Below, in pieces: positions 1 through 9,385 of a stretch of 33,029 nucleotides of DNA; the stretch's first letter is position 1; every line of letters starts with the position of its first letter. Made by a program: the position numbers and the translations under genes. This DNA is from Pseudomonadota bacterium (GTDB lineage: Bacteria > Pseudomonadota > Gammaproteobacteria > Xanthomonadales > Xanthomonadaceae): positions 1-33,029 of the forward strand of contig JAFEBY010000042.1 in NCBI GenBank assembly GCA_018242465.1, given 5' to 3'. Below the pieces are notes generated by a model that worked only from the letters and a program-made list of their open reading frames with translations, had not been told where the DNA came from and searched no databases.

Positions 1-2
1 CC

Positions 3-1418
3 GGATCGACCAAGATCCGCCAGGCGCAGGACGGCCGCATCGTCAAGTTCGTGTTCGAATCGCCGCTGATCCGGTTGATGAAGGACTACGACTACCGCGA
101 CATCTATGCCTCGGGCGCGGAAATCGCCGACCGGCTTCCGGCGCGCAGCATCCTGATCCACCGCTATTACGACGAGGCCGATCCCGCCTTCGGCGACGGC
201 AAGACCCCGTCCATTCCCGATGCCGCCGCTGCGCTAGGCAAGCGCATTCTCGACCTGCGCGACCGCATCTGCGGCAACTCCGACAGCGACCGCAAGAATT
301 TTCGCGTGTATCTCGTCGCCCATTCGATGGGCGGCCTAATCTGCCGCTGCCTGTTGCAGAACCCCGATGTCGCCAGCGCCGACGTACGCGCCATGGTCGA
401 CAAGGTGTTCACCTATGCCACCCCGCACAACGGCATCGAGATCGGCGGCATCAACGTGCCGAGCCTGCTCTCGCTCAACGACATGAACAATTTCAACCGC
501 AGCGTGATGTCGCAATACCTGAAGGTCCCCGCCGACCAGGCCAACACGCTGGGAAAATCCGGCTTCGGCCCCGAACGGATGTTCTGCCTCGTTGGCACCA
601 ACAGCCGCGACTACGCCGTTGCCCACGGCCTGTCGTCACTGGCGGTCGGACAGATGAGCGACGGACTGGTCAAGATCGAGAACGCCTATGTCGTCGGCAG
701 CCCACGCGCCTTCGTCAATCGCAGCCACAGCGGCTTCTTCGGCATCGTCAACTCCGAAGAGGGTTACCAGAACCTGGTGCGCTTCCTGTTCGGAGACATC
801 TGCGCCACCGGTCGCCTCGATTTCACCAATGTACCGTTTCCACCCGAGATCGAACGCGCGCGCAAGCAGGGCAAGAACATTACCGCCTCGTACTACATTG
901 AAACCACCGTGGCCCCGCGCGGCGCCTATACCTACGAGCTCACCTCGCGCACCACCGCGCAGGAAAGCGCAGTACGACGCGAGTATTCGGAATTGTTCGC
1001 CGCGGATGGCAGCCTGATCAAGGATGCACGTTCCCCCACGCTGTTCTCGGTCTTCCTCGACACCTCCAAGATCACTGCCGGCAGCGAAGTCGCATTCTCG
1101 ATCGATCTCGCTGTCTCCAATGCCGGTTATGAAGTCGACGGGACGCTGTTCCTGAAGCAGCATATCCCGGGCGAATACCTGTTCCGCGACACATTGGTGC
1201 TGTTCGCCAAGCGCGACGATGCCGGAGCCTGGAAACTGCGCTACGTGTGGACCGGGCAGAACTGGGCCACCGGCACCAAGACAGCAGCCGACCTGGTCCA
1301 ACTGGGCCAGAAGGCAATCGGCGTGACCCAGCAGGATCCTTCGGTATTCGCCGTCCCGGTGCAGTCCAACAAGGGATTCGGCGCGATGCTGAACATTTCG
1401 CTGTCACCGTGGGTTTGA
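3..1418 (+). CDS. Alpha/beta hydrolase (lipase/PGAP1-like), 5' end outside window
   Basis: The reading frame is open from the first full codon of the window, so the true start lies upstream; 471 codons are visible. The nucleophile elbow is VAHSMGG (GxSxG-type, with Ala in the first position), preceded by a beta strand (RVYLVAHS), as in the lipase/esterase fold. The stretch after it (YATPHNGIEIGG) resembles triacylglycerol lipases and PGAP1-like hydrolases. A candidate catalytic His lies in NRSHSGFFG. After about residue 270 there is a separate C-terminal region rich in beta strands that I do not recognise, possibly a beta-sandwich. Substrate is unknown; ester hydrolysis is inferred from the fold. 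The gene converges on the next one with a 4-base gap. Localisation cannot be judged because the N-terminus is missing. Confidence 0.75.
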   Translation, partial: GSTKIRQAQDGRIVKFVFESPLIRLMKDYDYRDIYASGAEIADRLPARSILIHRYYDEADPAFGDGKTPSIPDAAAALGKRILDLRDRICGNSDSDRKNFRVYLVAHSMGGLICRCLLQNPDVASADVRAMVDKVFTYATPHNGIEIGGINVPSLLSLNDMNNFNRSVMSQYLKVPADQANTLGKSGFGPERMFCLVGTNSRDYAVAHGLSSLAVGQMSDGLVKIENAYVVGSPRAFVNRSHSGFFGIVNSEEGYQNLVRFLFGDICATGRLDFTNVPFPPEIERARKQGKNITASYYIETTVAPRGAYTYELTSRTTAQESAVRREYSELFAADGSLIKDARSPTLFSVFLDTSKITAGSEVAFSIDLAVSNAGYEVDGTLFLKQHIPGEYLFRDTLVLFAKRDDAGAWKLRYVWTGQNWATGTKTAADLVQLGQKAIGVTQQDPSVFAVPVQSNKGFGAMLNISLSPWV

Positions 1419-1422
1419 TGAT

Positions 1423-2280
1423 TCAAGACCGAACGGGTCTGGAACGGCTTGCCGACACGAATTTCCGCGCCACCAGCCAGTCGAAAAACTCCGCCGGCCA
1501 ATGATCGCTGCTCGTGCCTTGTCGCTTCATGCCGAAGCCATGCCCGCCTGACGCGAACACATGCGCCTCCGGCTTGATGCCTGCTGTCTTCAGCACCACA
1601 TAGAAGCGATCAATCTCCTCAAGTGCCATCGGGTCGTCTTGCGCCCATGCCATGAATATCGGAGGCAATGATTTGGGGATCGCCGGCATCTTTCCGAACG
1701 GCGCGCCGTAGATCAGTGCCGCGAAATCGGGGCGTACCGAAGCATCCGGTTGCAGCAGGGCATTGCTCGCGACCATCGCGCCCGCAGAAAACCCGAGGAT
1801 CCCGAGTCTGCCCGGCTTTACGCCCCACTCTTTCGCGTGTTCACGCACCAGCACGAGTGCCCGCAGCGCATCGGCCGTGCCGTATTTCGCCGCTGCGTCG
1901 AAATCCATGTCTTTCGGAATGCCCTGTCCGTGCTTTTCCGGAATGCGGTACTTGAGAACGAAGGCGGCGATACCGCGCTGCTGCAACCAGCGTGCGACGT
2001 CATCACCTTCCAGTCCGACCGTCAGCGCCACGAATGCTCCACCCGGCGCGATAATCACGCCTGCCCCAGTCGCCTTGCCCTTATTGGGCAGATAGACCGT
2101 CAGCGTCGGCTCGGTCACGTTGATGACGATGGTGCCGACCGGGGTTCCGGCGATGGTCTGTTCGTGTTGTTGCCAGTGCTCCGTGCCCGGCGGTGGGCCG
2201 GGCCAGAGTTTCACGGTCGTTTGCGCGGAAGCATATGGGATCAGCAAGAAGATCAGCAACGTCGCGAAAGCGTGGCGCAT
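1423..2280 (-). CDS. Secreted alpha/beta hydrolase, acetyl-esterase/BD-FAE-like
   Basis: A 285-residue protein. I chose the start at 2280 because a GGAGAA Shine-Dalgarno lies just upstream and the protein then begins with a clean signal peptide (MRHAFATLLIFLLIPYASAQ). The open frame extends 12 codons further upstream without better support. Visible catalytic features are an oxyanion region APGGAF, nucleophile elbow GFSAGAM, an acid region AWAQDDP and His in GGHGFG near the C-terminus. The order and spacing match the dienelactone-hydrolase/acetylxylan-esterase-like (BD-FAE) family, often annotated as xylanase-associated esterase. Likely role is periplasmic or extracellular de-esterification; the substrate is not predictable. 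It lies upstream of no obvious carbohydrate genes, so a polysaccharide role is unsupported here. Confidence 0.8.
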   Translation of the reverse strand: MRHAFATLLIFLLIPYASAQTTVKLWPGPPPGTEHWQQHEQTIAGTPVGTIVINVTEPTLTVYLPNKGKATGAGVIIAPGGAFVALTVGLEGDDVARWLQQRGIAAFVLKYRIPEKHGQGIPKDMDFDAAAKYGTADALRALVLVREHAKEWGVKPGRLGILGFSAGAMVASNALLQPDASVRPDFAALIYGAPFGKMPAIPKSLPPIFMAWAQDDPMALEEIDRFYVVLKTAGIKPEAHVFASGGHGFGMKRQGTSSDHWPAEFFDWLVARKFVSASRSRPVRS

Positions 2281-2383
2281 GAGGTTCTCCCGATTCGTCC
2301 ACAAGGTACATCTCACGGTGCACCTTGTGCCCGTACCTGTCAGCTCTGTACGGGCTTACAGACGCCGGCGAGGCACGCTCCAA

Positions 2384-2845
2384 TTACTTCGCGACCGGAC
2401 TTGCCCAACTCCATGACTCGACTTTCCAGCCCACACTCGTCTTGACGAGTACGAACGCCGTGTAACCGTCTTCGCGCATGGCGCGCCCCTTCTGCTTGAA
2501 GACATAGACGCTGCGTGTCACTACGTAGGCGCGCTCGCCCTTCACGACTTCATCGACAACCGGCGCGAATGTGACCTTGCCATCGGCAATGCCTAGCGAA
2601 GATTCCGACTTGCCGAGATCGACGATCCATTGATCAAAGGCGTTCGGTCCCGACCAGACGAACGGTGCGACATTGTCCACGATCGTCGGCGACGCCACAT
2701 GCGCAGCCTTGACCATGGCGATGTCGCCCTTGTTGAAACCGTCCATCATCTGGCGGATCGGGGCTTCGACGGCCTTGTCCCGGGCGAACGTGATCGGTGC
2801 GACAGCGCATAGAACTACGGTCAAAAATAGCGATGAGAGTTTCAT
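2384..2845 (-). CDS. Secreted NTF2-fold protein (DUF4440/SnoaL-like)
   Basis: A 153-residue protein. The start at 2845 is supported by a strong AAGGAGGA Shine-Dalgarno and by a signal peptide beginning MKLSSLFLTVVLCAVAP, ending near TFA|RD. The longer frame (to 2899) would place 18 polar residues before the signal peptide and is rejected. The mature part has the pattern of the small cone-shaped NTF2/SnoaL/DUF4440 fold: an N-terminal helix (IRQMMDGFNKGD), then strands ending in a typical YTAFVLVKTSVGWKVESWSWA terminal region. Such proteins are often ligand-binding or of unknown function. It is co-directional with the esterase 103 bases downstream, so the two may be co-transcribed. No catalytic assignment is made. 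Confidence 0.75.
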   Translation of the reverse strand: MKLSSLFLTVVLCAVAPITFARDKAVEAPIRQMMDGFNKGDIAMVKAAHVASPTIVDNVAPFVWSGPNAFDQWIVDLGKSESSLGIADGKVTFAPVVDEVVKGERAYVVTRSVYVFKQKGRAMREDGYTAFVLVKTSVGWKVESWSWASPVAK

Positions 2846-2895
2846 GCTTGCATCCTCCTTGCTCGAAAAGGAACCACATATGCTCTTGCCATCAC

Positions 2896-4329
2896 TCAAG
2901 GATTGCCGAACACAACCCCGTGAGGAATGGCGCTACCTCTCCAACCATCCGGCCATGTGCGTGTCATGTCGATCGCGGCCGGATCGAGTGTCAGCTTCCC
3001 GTTGCGACGATCGATCGTGGCAAAACGGATCCGTGTGTTGAGCCCGCCATAACCGGTGATGGCCAAGCGATCGCCACCCGGCTCGAGCGCCACCCAGTGC
3101 GGATACTCGTCCGGCGGCAGCAAGATACGGTCGACTTCGCGCGGATGTTGAGGATCATGCAGGTCGAGGCTCACGATCGCATGCCCGCTCTGCATCGCTT
3201 CGATCATGAAATCGCCCGCGATGACCGGCACTTCGCAACCGCGATACCCGAAATCGTATACGTGCTTCAACTCCGGATGATCGCTAGCAAGATCCTGCAG
3301 CAGAAAAAGACCGCAGTTGAACGTCGGCACCACCACCGTTGCGCCATCGGCCAGCAGCCGAGGCTCCGATGAATCGGCGGCAGTGTCGTAATACCAGTCC
3401 GGAGATGGCGGCAACGGGAGGGTCTTGAGCAGTTTCAGGTCGGAAAGTCGCCACACCTGCACGACATGACTGACCTGCGCCGCCATCATGTCTGCGCTAC
3501 TTGTCACGATGCGATCATCCTTCGCATCGACTGCCAGACTGTACGGGCGGATATTGGAATCCTCGGCCGAGATCGCCGACGCTGTTCTCACCACCCGGCC
3601 TTTCGGATCAAACTCCACCAGTCCACCAGCCGCATGATTGAACCCACCGGAATACTGGAATGTCGCCAGTGTGTTTCCGTTCGGGAGATGGACAAACGAG
3701 TGCGGATGGCTGTACTCGCCTATACCTGCGAATTTCCGGGCAAGGTGCGGGCGCAGTGGATCGCGAAGATCGAACACGTATGTATCGCCACCAAGCCAGT
3801 CATTGGCGTAAAGAAAACCATCGACCGGCATCTCGTAGTTCGTGTGATGCGCCTGCACCGCATCGCCAACGGGCAACATTGCGACGAGATTTCCGAACGA
3901 CACCCCTGGATCGACATCGAATACTGCAATGAAATCCTTGCCCAACCCGACTTCGTCATGTTGCTTGGAGATGTCGGCAGGCTTCATCGCCATCGCCGGG
4001 ATCCCTGGATGCCTGGCTTGCATCGCCCACACGAAAAGATAGCGACTGGAAGCCGGCGCCGCGAATACGCACGACACAGGAATCACCAGCAAGAACAGCA
4101 GCAACAACAGGCAGCGGGGAATGCCCCTTCCCATCCTCCAGTCCGCCAAGAATTGCAGCAGCGCCACAATGAATAGTCCAGGGGCCTGGCGCAGCGCGCG
4201 TCCTACATCGGCATGCCCGTGCTTCGATGGCATCGCGACAGCAGGCACTGGCAATGCCTGCCCGCGTTTCGTGCTGAGCCCAGATGGTGCACAGGAAAAG
4301 GAGAGCAGAACCAGCAGCAGTGTACGCAT
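2896..4329 (-). CDS. Exported beta-propeller protein, selenium-binding/methanethiol-oxidase-like
   Basis: The frame is 477 residues. From about residue 110 it has repeated beta-propeller blades with motifs reminiscent of selenium-binding protein SBP56 / methanethiol oxidase: DFIAVFDVDP, AHHTNYE, HPHSFVHLPNGN, PHWVALEPGGDRLAITGYG. Several His residues could bind metal. The start is uncertain. ATG 4329 has a good GGGGGGAAG ribosome site and a hydrophobic N-terminus (RTLLLVLLSF). ATG 4134 begins a textbook signal peptide (MGRGIPRC, then an LLLLLFLLVIPVS core, cleaved near VFA|AP) but its GGAGG abuts the start codon. If 4329 is used, two hydrophobic segments lie in tandem. Third-base composition in the first 65 codons is mixed, which makes them weaker as coding sequence. 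Periplasmic location is likely either way. The enzymatic role is inferred and unproven. Confidence 0.55.
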   Translation of the reverse strand: MRTLLLVLLSFSCAPSGLSTKRGQALPVPAVAMPSKHGHADVGRALRQAPGLFIVALLQFLADWRMGRGIPRCLLLLLFLLVIPVSCVFAAPASSRYLFVWAMQARHPGIPAMAMKPADISKQHDEVGLGKDFIAVFDVDPGVSFGNLVAMLPVGDAVQAHHTNYEMPVDGFLYANDWLGGDTYVFDLRDPLRPHLARKFAGIGEYSHPHSFVHLPNGNTLATFQYSGGFNHAAGGLVEFDPKGRVVRTASAISAEDSNIRPYSLAVDAKDDRIVTSSADMMAAQVSHVVQVWRLSDLKLLKTLPLPPSPDWYYDTAADSSEPRLLADGATVVVPTFNCGLFLLQDLASDHPELKHVYDFGYRGCEVPVIAGDFMIEAMQSGHAIVSLDLHDPQHPREVDRILLPPDEYPHWVALEPGGDRLAITGYGGLNTRIRFATIDRRNGKLTLDPAAIDMTRTWPDGWRGSAIPHGVVFGNP

Positions 4330-4396
4330 CGCTTCCCCCCTGAGCCGACACTCAATCGTTCAGAAGTACCACGCGTATCTGCAACTCTCCACTCAT

Positions 4397-4420
4397 ATTC
4401 ATGACGCTCGCGCCATGAAT
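4397..4420 (-). terminator. Possible hairpin downstream of the mutase gene
   Basis: ATTCATG and CATGAAT pair as a 7-bp stem around a 10-base loop, 13 bases beyond the stop codon of the mutase gene on the minus strand. There is no run of T after it, so it is a weak candidate for transcription termination or 3'-end stabilisation. Confidence 0.3.
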
Positions 4421-4432
4421 GAAAACAGGTGG

Positions 4433-7400
4433 TTACATATTTCTTCGGTATTCCCCACCCACGTCATACAACGCATGGCTGATCTGCCCCAGGCTATGCG
4501 TCTTCACCGCTTCCACCAGCGCGGCAAACACATTTCTGCGGTCACGCGCGGTCTTCTGCAGGTAGGACAGGCCATGCCCGTCATGGACCTCGCCCTCCAC
4601 CGTCGCATCCTCGATCACGTGGCCATGCTCGGTTTCGCCGCGCGGTGCCAGACGATTGCGTGAGTCCTGCCAGCCGCGCACGTTCTCGATCTGCTGGCCC
4701 TTTTCTTCTTCGGTCGAGCGGATCAGTTCGATCTCGGTGACCACTTCGCCTGCATGTTCTTTTGGCAGGAACATGTTCACGCCGACCAGCGGCAGGCTGC
4801 CGTCGTGCTTCTTCTGTTCGTAGTACAGGCTTTCTTCCTGGATCTTGCCGCGCTGGTACATGGTGTCCATCGCGCCGAGCACGCCGCCGCGCTCGCTGAT
4901 CGCCTCGAATTCCTTGTACACCGCCTCCTCGACGATGTCGGTCAGGTATTCGACCGCGAAGCTGCCCTGCCACGGGTTCTCGTTGAAATTGAGCCCGAGC
5001 TCCTTGTTGATGATCATCTGGATCGCTACCGCGCGCCGCACCGATTCCTCGGTCGGGGTGGTGATCGCCTCGTCGTAGGCATTGGTATGCAGGCTGTTGC
5101 AGTTGTCGAACAGCGCATACAGCGCCTGCAATGTGGTGCGGATATCGTTGAACTGGATTTCCTGCGCGTGCAGCGAACGGCCGGATGTCTGAATGTGGTA
5201 CTTCATCATCTGGCTGCGCTCGTTGGCGCCGTAGCGCTCACGCATTGCGCGTGCCCAGATACGACGGGCAACGCGACCGATCACCGTGTATTCCGGATCC
5301 ATGCCGTTCGAGAAGAAGAACGACAGGTTGGGCGCGAAGTCGTCGATCTTCATCCCGCGCGCAAGGTAGTACTCGACGATGGTGAAGCCGTTGCTGAGGG
5401 TGAACGCCAACTGCGAGATCGGATTCGCACCGGCCTCTGCAATGTGATAGCCGGAAATCGACACCGAATAGAAATTGCGCACAGCGTGATCGACGAAATA
5501 CTGCTGGATGTCGCCCATCATCCGCAACGCGAATTCGGTGCTGAAAATGCAGGTGTTCTGCGCCTGGTCTTCTTTGAGGATGTCGGCCTGCACGGTGCCG
5601 CGCACGGTCTTGAGCGTGTCCGCCTTGATTCGCGCATAGGTTTCGGCATCGACCAGCTGGTCGCCGGTGACGCCGAGCAGTCCGAGGCCAAGACCATTGT
5701 TCGTTGGCGGCAGGTCGCCGTGGTAGCGCGGACGCTCGCGGCCGGTGAAGAACGCGTTGATTTTCTTCTTCGCCTCGGCCCAACGCGCCGGATCTTCCTT
5801 CAGGTATTTCTCGACCTGCTGGTCGACCGCGGTGTTCATGAACATCGCGAGGATGATCGGCGCCGGCCCATTGATCGTCATCGACACCGAGGTCGTCGGC
5901 GCGCACAGGTCAAAGCCGGAATACAGCTTCTTCATGTCGTCCAGCGTCGGGATGTTGACGCCGGAATTGCCGATCTTGCCGTAGATGTCCGGCCGCGGCG
6001 CCGGGTCTTCGCCGTACAGCGTCACGCTGTCGAACGCGGTCGACAGGCGCGCGGCCGGCTGGCCGACGCTGAGGTAATGGAAGCGACGGTTGGTGCGCTC
6101 GGGCGTGCCCTCGCCCGCGAACATGCGGATCGGGTCCTCGCCGGTGCGGCGATACGGATAGACGCCGCCGGTATACGGGTACGAACCCGGCAGGTTTTCC
6201 TTGCCGAGGAAAGTCAGCAGTTCGCCCCAGGACTTGTACGTCGGCGCAGCGATCTTCGGCACCTTCTGGTGGCTCAGCGATTCGCGATAGTTCTCGACGC
6301 GGATGGTCTTGCCGCGCACCTGGTATTCGTTCACTTCATCGGTGATCGACTTCAGGCGCTGCGGCCATTCGCGCAACAGCCTGAGGTTCTCGGCCGCAAG
6401 AGACTGCACGGCGTCGTTGTAGCGCTGGCGCAGGGTGAGCAACGAGCGATCGACATCACTCGCGCCCGGTTGCACGTCATCGCTGGCATACAGTTCCAGT
6501 GCCTTCGGCAGCTTGGCGTCATCGATCTCGCGCAGCGCCTCCCAGCAACTCTGGGCACGATCGGCGATCTCGGACTGCTTGCCGATCTGGCTGTTGATCG
6601 AGCGGCCCTGCTCGGCGATCTCGGCGAGATAACGCACGCGGGCGCCGGGAATCAGCACGGTGGCGCGCGGCTCCCTCAGCGCGGTATCGATGGCCGGCGA
6701 CCACTTGTCGGCCGGCAGCGACAGCTTGTCGCGCAGCAGGCGGCACAAGTTGGCGAACATCCAGCTGATGCCGGGATCGTTGAACTGCGATGCAATGGTC
6801 GGATAGACCGGGACGTCCTCGTCTTTCGTCTGGAAGGCAACCCGGTTGCGCTTCCATTGCTTGCGGATGTCGCGCAGTGCATCCTCGGCGCCACGCTTGT
6901 CGTACTTGTTGAGCACGATCAGCTCGGCGTAATCGATCATGTCGATCTTCTCGAGCTGCGACGCCGCGCCGTAGTCGCTGGTCATCACGTACATCGGGAA
7001 ATCGACCAGATCGACGATCTCCGAATCCGACTGGCCGATGCCGGCGGTTTCGACGATCACCAGGTCGTAGCCCAGCGACTTCAGGAAGGCGATGCAATCC
7101 TTCAACACCGCATTGGTCGCCACGTTCTGGCGGCGCGTCGCCATCGAACGCATGTAGACGCGATGGCTGCGCAGCGAATTCATGCGGATGCGGTCGCCCA
7201 GCAACGCGCCACCGGTCCGGCGACGGGTCGGATCGACCGAAATCACCGCGACACGCATCTGCGGGGAGTTGGAGAGGAAGCGATTGAGCAATTCATCCGT
7301 CACCGACGACTTGCCGGCGCCGCCGGTGCCGGTGATGCCGACCACCGGCGTCTTCCCGCCCGCCAACTGCCATTGCTTGCGCAAGTGTGCGAGTTCGGAC

Positions 7401-7972
7401 TCTCCGATCTGGCCGTCCTCGATCTTCGACAAGATGCGACCGATGCCGATCTCGTCGTCGATGCCCGGGACATGATTTCCGGCCTTGTCCGTGACACCGG
7501 CGCGGCCGTCGCTGGCGCGCTTCACCACGTCCTCGATCATCTCCACCAACCCCATCTTCATGCCGTCATTGGGGTGATAGATGCGTTCGACGCCATACGC
7601 TTCCAGCTCGCGGATTTCCTCGGGAGTGATGGTGCCGCCGCCGCCACCGAACACCTTGATATGCGCAGCGCCGCGTTCCTTCAGCATGTCGACCATGTAC
7701 TTGAAGTATTCGACGTGTCCGCCCTGATAGGACGACAGCGCGATGCCGTCGGCATCTTCCTGCAAGGCCGCGCGCACCACATCCTCGACGCTGCGGTTGT
7801 GACCGAGATGGATCACTTCCGCACCCTGCGACTGGATCAGCCTGCGCATGATGTTGATCGCGGCATCGTGGCCATCGAACAGGCTGGCGGCGGTCACGAA
7901 GCGCAACGGCACCGCGCTCTCGCTGGCGGCAGTGGTCTGGCTTTCGGTCAGCGTCTGGGCAGGCGTGCTCAT
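4433..7972 (-). CDS. icmF: Fused isobutyryl-CoA mutase (B12-binding, GTPase chaperone and mutase domains)
   Basis: A 1179-residue protein starting at MSTPAQ (7972); 23 extra in-frame codons upstream are rejected as lacking similarity to the family start. Domains in order: a cobalamin-binding Rossmann domain (residues about 23-150) with D33-G34-H35, SSY near 80-82 and the glycine run FGGGGG near 108-113; a MeaI/MeaB-type G domain with P-loop GTGGAGKSS (K221), [11 protein letters not shown] and NKYD (355-358); and a substrate-binding TIM-barrel mutase domain from about 560 to the end ([29 protein letters not shown]). The Gln at 805 in EDQAQNT sits where methylmalonyl-CoA mutase has Arg, so this is an isobutyryl-type and not a methylmalonyl-type enzyme. 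It interconverts isobutyryl-CoA and n-butyryl-CoA, and characterised IcmF also acts on isovaleryl/pivalyl-CoA. The B12 motif reads DGHDAA where many mutases have DxHxxG. It diverges from leucine dehydrogenase. Confidence 0.95.
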   Translation of the reverse strand: MSTPAQTLTESQTTAASESAVPLRFVTAASLFDGHDAAINIMRRLIQSQGAEVIHLGHNRSVEDVVRAALQEDADGIALSSYQGGHVEYFKYMVDMLKERGAAHIKVFGGGGGTITPEEIRELEAYGVERIYHPNDGMKMGLVEMIEDVVKRASDGRAGVTDKAGNHVPGIDDEIGIGRILSKIEDGQIGESELAHLRKQWQLAGGKTPVVGITGTGGAGKSSVTDELLNRFLSNSPQMRVAVISVDPTRRRTGGALLGDRIRMNSLRSHRVYMRSMATRRQNVATNAVLKDCIAFLKSLGYDLVIVETAGIGQSDSEIVDLVDFPMYVMTSDYGAASQLEKIDMIDYAELIVLNKYDKRGAEDALRDIRKQWKRNRVAFQTKDEDVPVYPTIASQFNDPGISWMFANLCRLLRDKLSLPADKWSPAIDTALREPRATVLIPGARVRYLAEIAEQGRSINSQIGKQSEIADRAQSCWEALREIDDAKLPKALELYASDDVQPGASDVDRSLLTLRQRYNDAVQSLAAENLRLLREWPQRLKSITDEVNEYQVRGKTIRVENYRESLSHQKVPKIAAPTYKSWGELLTFLGKENLPGSYPYTGGVYPYRRTGEDPIRMFAGEGTPERTNRRFHYLSVGQPAARLSTAFDSVTLYGEDPAPRPDIYGKIGNSGVNIPTLDDMKKLYSGFDLCAPTTSVSMTINGPAPIILAMFMNTAVDQQVEKYLKEDPARWAEAKKKINAFFTGRERPRYHGDLPPTNNGLGLGLLGVTGDQLVDAETYARIKADTLKTVRGTVQADILKEDQAQNTCIFSTEFALRMMGDIQQYFVDHAVRNFYSVSISGYHIAEAGANPISQLAFTLSNGFTIVEYYLARGMKIDDFAPNLSFFFSNGMDPEYTVIGRVARRIWARAMRERYGANERSQMMKYHIQTSGRSLHAQEIQFNDIRTTLQALYALFDNCNSLHTNAYDEAITTPTEESVRRAVAIQMIINKELGLNFNENPWQGSFAVEYLTDIVEEAVYKEFEAISERGGVLGAMDTMYQRGKIQEESLYYEQKKHDGSLPLVGVNMFLPKEHAGEVVTEIELIRSTEEEKGQQIENVRGWQDSRNRLAPRGETEHGHVIEDATVEGEVHDGHGLSYLQKTARDRRNVFAALVEAVKTHSLGQISHALYDVGGEYRRNM

Positions 7973-8120
7973 GGCGGAATTCACGGCGGATTTCGGGAAT
8001 CCGCGATTGTAGCGCGGGCGCTTCCCATGGCCGTTGCGCATACCACTTCGCCCACCACTGTCAACCCCACATTCATCCGCGACCCATGCGGTCGCGAATG
8101 CCCGGCTGCGCGGGAAGGAC

Positions 8121-8126
8121 TAGAAT
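8121..8126 (+). promoter_or_regulatory. Candidate -10 element of the leucine dehydrogenase gene
   Basis: TAGAAT in the 241-base gap between the divergent mutase and leucine dehydrogenase genes. It would give an untranslated leader of about 80 bases. No convincing -35 hexamer is visible, so this is a weak call. Confidence 0.25.
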
Positions 8127-8213
8127 ATGCCGCCCTCGTCGACCGGCGTTGGCGTCGTTCCCACCCCCGGATCCGCACCGACCACGACCGTCGGTGCACA
8201 TCGGAGTTCACGC

Positions 8214-9311
8214 ATGATTTTCGAAACCCTCGACACCACCGGCCACGAGCAGATCGTGTTCTGCCACAACAAGGATGCCGGCCTCAAGGCGATCATCGCC
8301 ATCCACAACACCGTGCTCGGCCCCGCGCTGGGCGGCACCCGCATGTGGCCCTACAAGAGTGAGGACGAGGCGTTGAACGACGTGCTGCGACTGTCGCGCG
8401 GCATGACCTACAAGAATGCAGTGGCCGGCCTGAACCTCGGCGGCGGCAAGGCCGTGATCATCGGCAACCCCGCCACCGACAAGTCCGAAGCGCTGTTCCG
8501 CGCCTTCGGCCAGTTCGTGGAATCGTTGGGCGGCCGCTACATCACCGCCGAGGACGTCGGCATCGACGTCAACGACATGGAATACGTGTTCCGCGAAACC
8601 GAATACGTCACCGGCGTGCACCAGGTCCACGGCGGTTCGGGCGATCCCTCGCCGTTCACCGCCTACGGCACCCTGCAGGGCCTGATGGCGACGCTGCACA
8701 AGAAGTTCGGCGACGAGGAAGTCGGCAAACACTCCTACGCCGTGCAGGGCCTCGGCCACGTCGGCATGGAGTTCGTGAAGCTGCTGAAGGAACGCGGCGC
8801 CAAGATCTTCGTCACCGACATCAACAAGCAGCTGGTCGACAAGGCTGTCAGCGAATACGGCGTGGAAGCGGTCGGTCTCGACGACATCTACGACGTCAAC
8901 GCCGACGTCTATTCGCCGTGCGCGCTCGGCGGCACCATCAATGAGCAGACCCTGCCCCGCCTCAAGGCCAAGATCATCTGCGGCGCAGCCAACAACCAGC
9001 TCGCCACCAACGAGATCGGTGACGAGCTGCAACGCCGCGGCATTCTCTACGCCCCCGACTACGCGGTGAACGCCGGTGGCGTGATGAACGTGTCGCTGGA
9101 AATCGACGGCTACAACCGCGAACGCGCGATGCGCATGATGCGCACGATCTATCACAACCTCGGTCGCATCTACGAGATCTCCGAGCGCGACGGCATCCCG
9201 ACCTATCAGGCCGCCGACCGTCTCGCCGAAGAACGCATCGGCGCCATCGGCAAACTCAAGCTGCCGATGGGTCGTGGCAGCGCGCGCTTCAAGGGTCGCA
9301 TCCGCCACTGA
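8214..9311 (+). CDS. ldh: Leucine dehydrogenase, NAD-dependent
   Basis: A 365-residue protein, the usual length for Leu/Val/Phe dehydrogenases of the Glu-dehydrogenase superfamily. I chose ATG 8214 (CGGAG nine bases upstream; family-like start MIFETLDTTGHEQ) over an in-frame ATG at 8127. The catalytic-domain signature is visible: GGTRMWPY, MTYKNAVAGLNLGGGKAVI with K67 and K79 matching the substrate-binding and catalytic lysines, and ITAEDVGID. The dinucleotide fold reads VQGLGHVGMEF with an acidic end of the second strand (VTDIN), which favours NAD over NADP. It deaminates leucine, valine and isoleucine to their keto acids in the cytosol and thus opens the leucine pathway encoded downstream. 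The next gene is isovaleryl-CoA dehydrogenase on the same strand after a hairpin. Confidence 0.93.
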   Translation: MIFETLDTTGHEQIVFCHNKDAGLKAIIAIHNTVLGPALGGTRMWPYKSEDEALNDVLRLSRGMTYKNAVAGLNLGGGKAVIIGNPATDKSEALFRAFGQFVESLGGRYITAEDVGIDVNDMEYVFRETEYVTGVHQVHGGSGDPSPFTAYGTLQGLMATLHKKFGDEEVGKHSYAVQGLGHVGMEFVKLLKERGAKIFVTDINKQLVDKAVSEYGVEAVGLDDIYDVNADVYSPCALGGTINEQTLPRLKAKIICGAANNQLATNEIGDELQRRGILYAPDYAVNAGGVMNVSLEIDGYNRERAMRMMRTIYHNLGRIYEISERDGIPTYQAADRLAEERIGAIGKLKLPMGRGSARFKGRIRH

Positions 9312-9332
9312 CGACCCTTTCGACCGGAACAC

Positions 9333-9358
9333 ATTGCGCACGCTTCGGCGTGCGCAAT
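9333..9358. terminator. Perfect 11-bp hairpin with TTCG loop between leucine and isovaleryl-CoA dehydrogenases
   Basis: ATTGCGCACGC and GCGTGCGCAAT are exact complements around a TTCG tetraloop closed by C-G, an exceptionally stable RNA hairpin. No T-run follows, so it may be a partial terminator, an mRNA-stability element or a REP-like sequence. It lies 27 bases before the next start codon. Confidence 0.6.
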
Positions 9359-9385
9359 GCCATTGAACACAAGGATTGACGAGCA

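Noticed and set aside
4754-8362. A 1202-codon open frame on the plus strand opposite the mutase gene, ending inside leucine dehydrogenase.
   Set aside because: It is antisense to a clear IcmF over its whole length, has a His/Arg/Gln/Val-biased translation typical of GC-rich shadow frames, shows no domain, and overlaps the start of leucine dehydrogenase in another frame.
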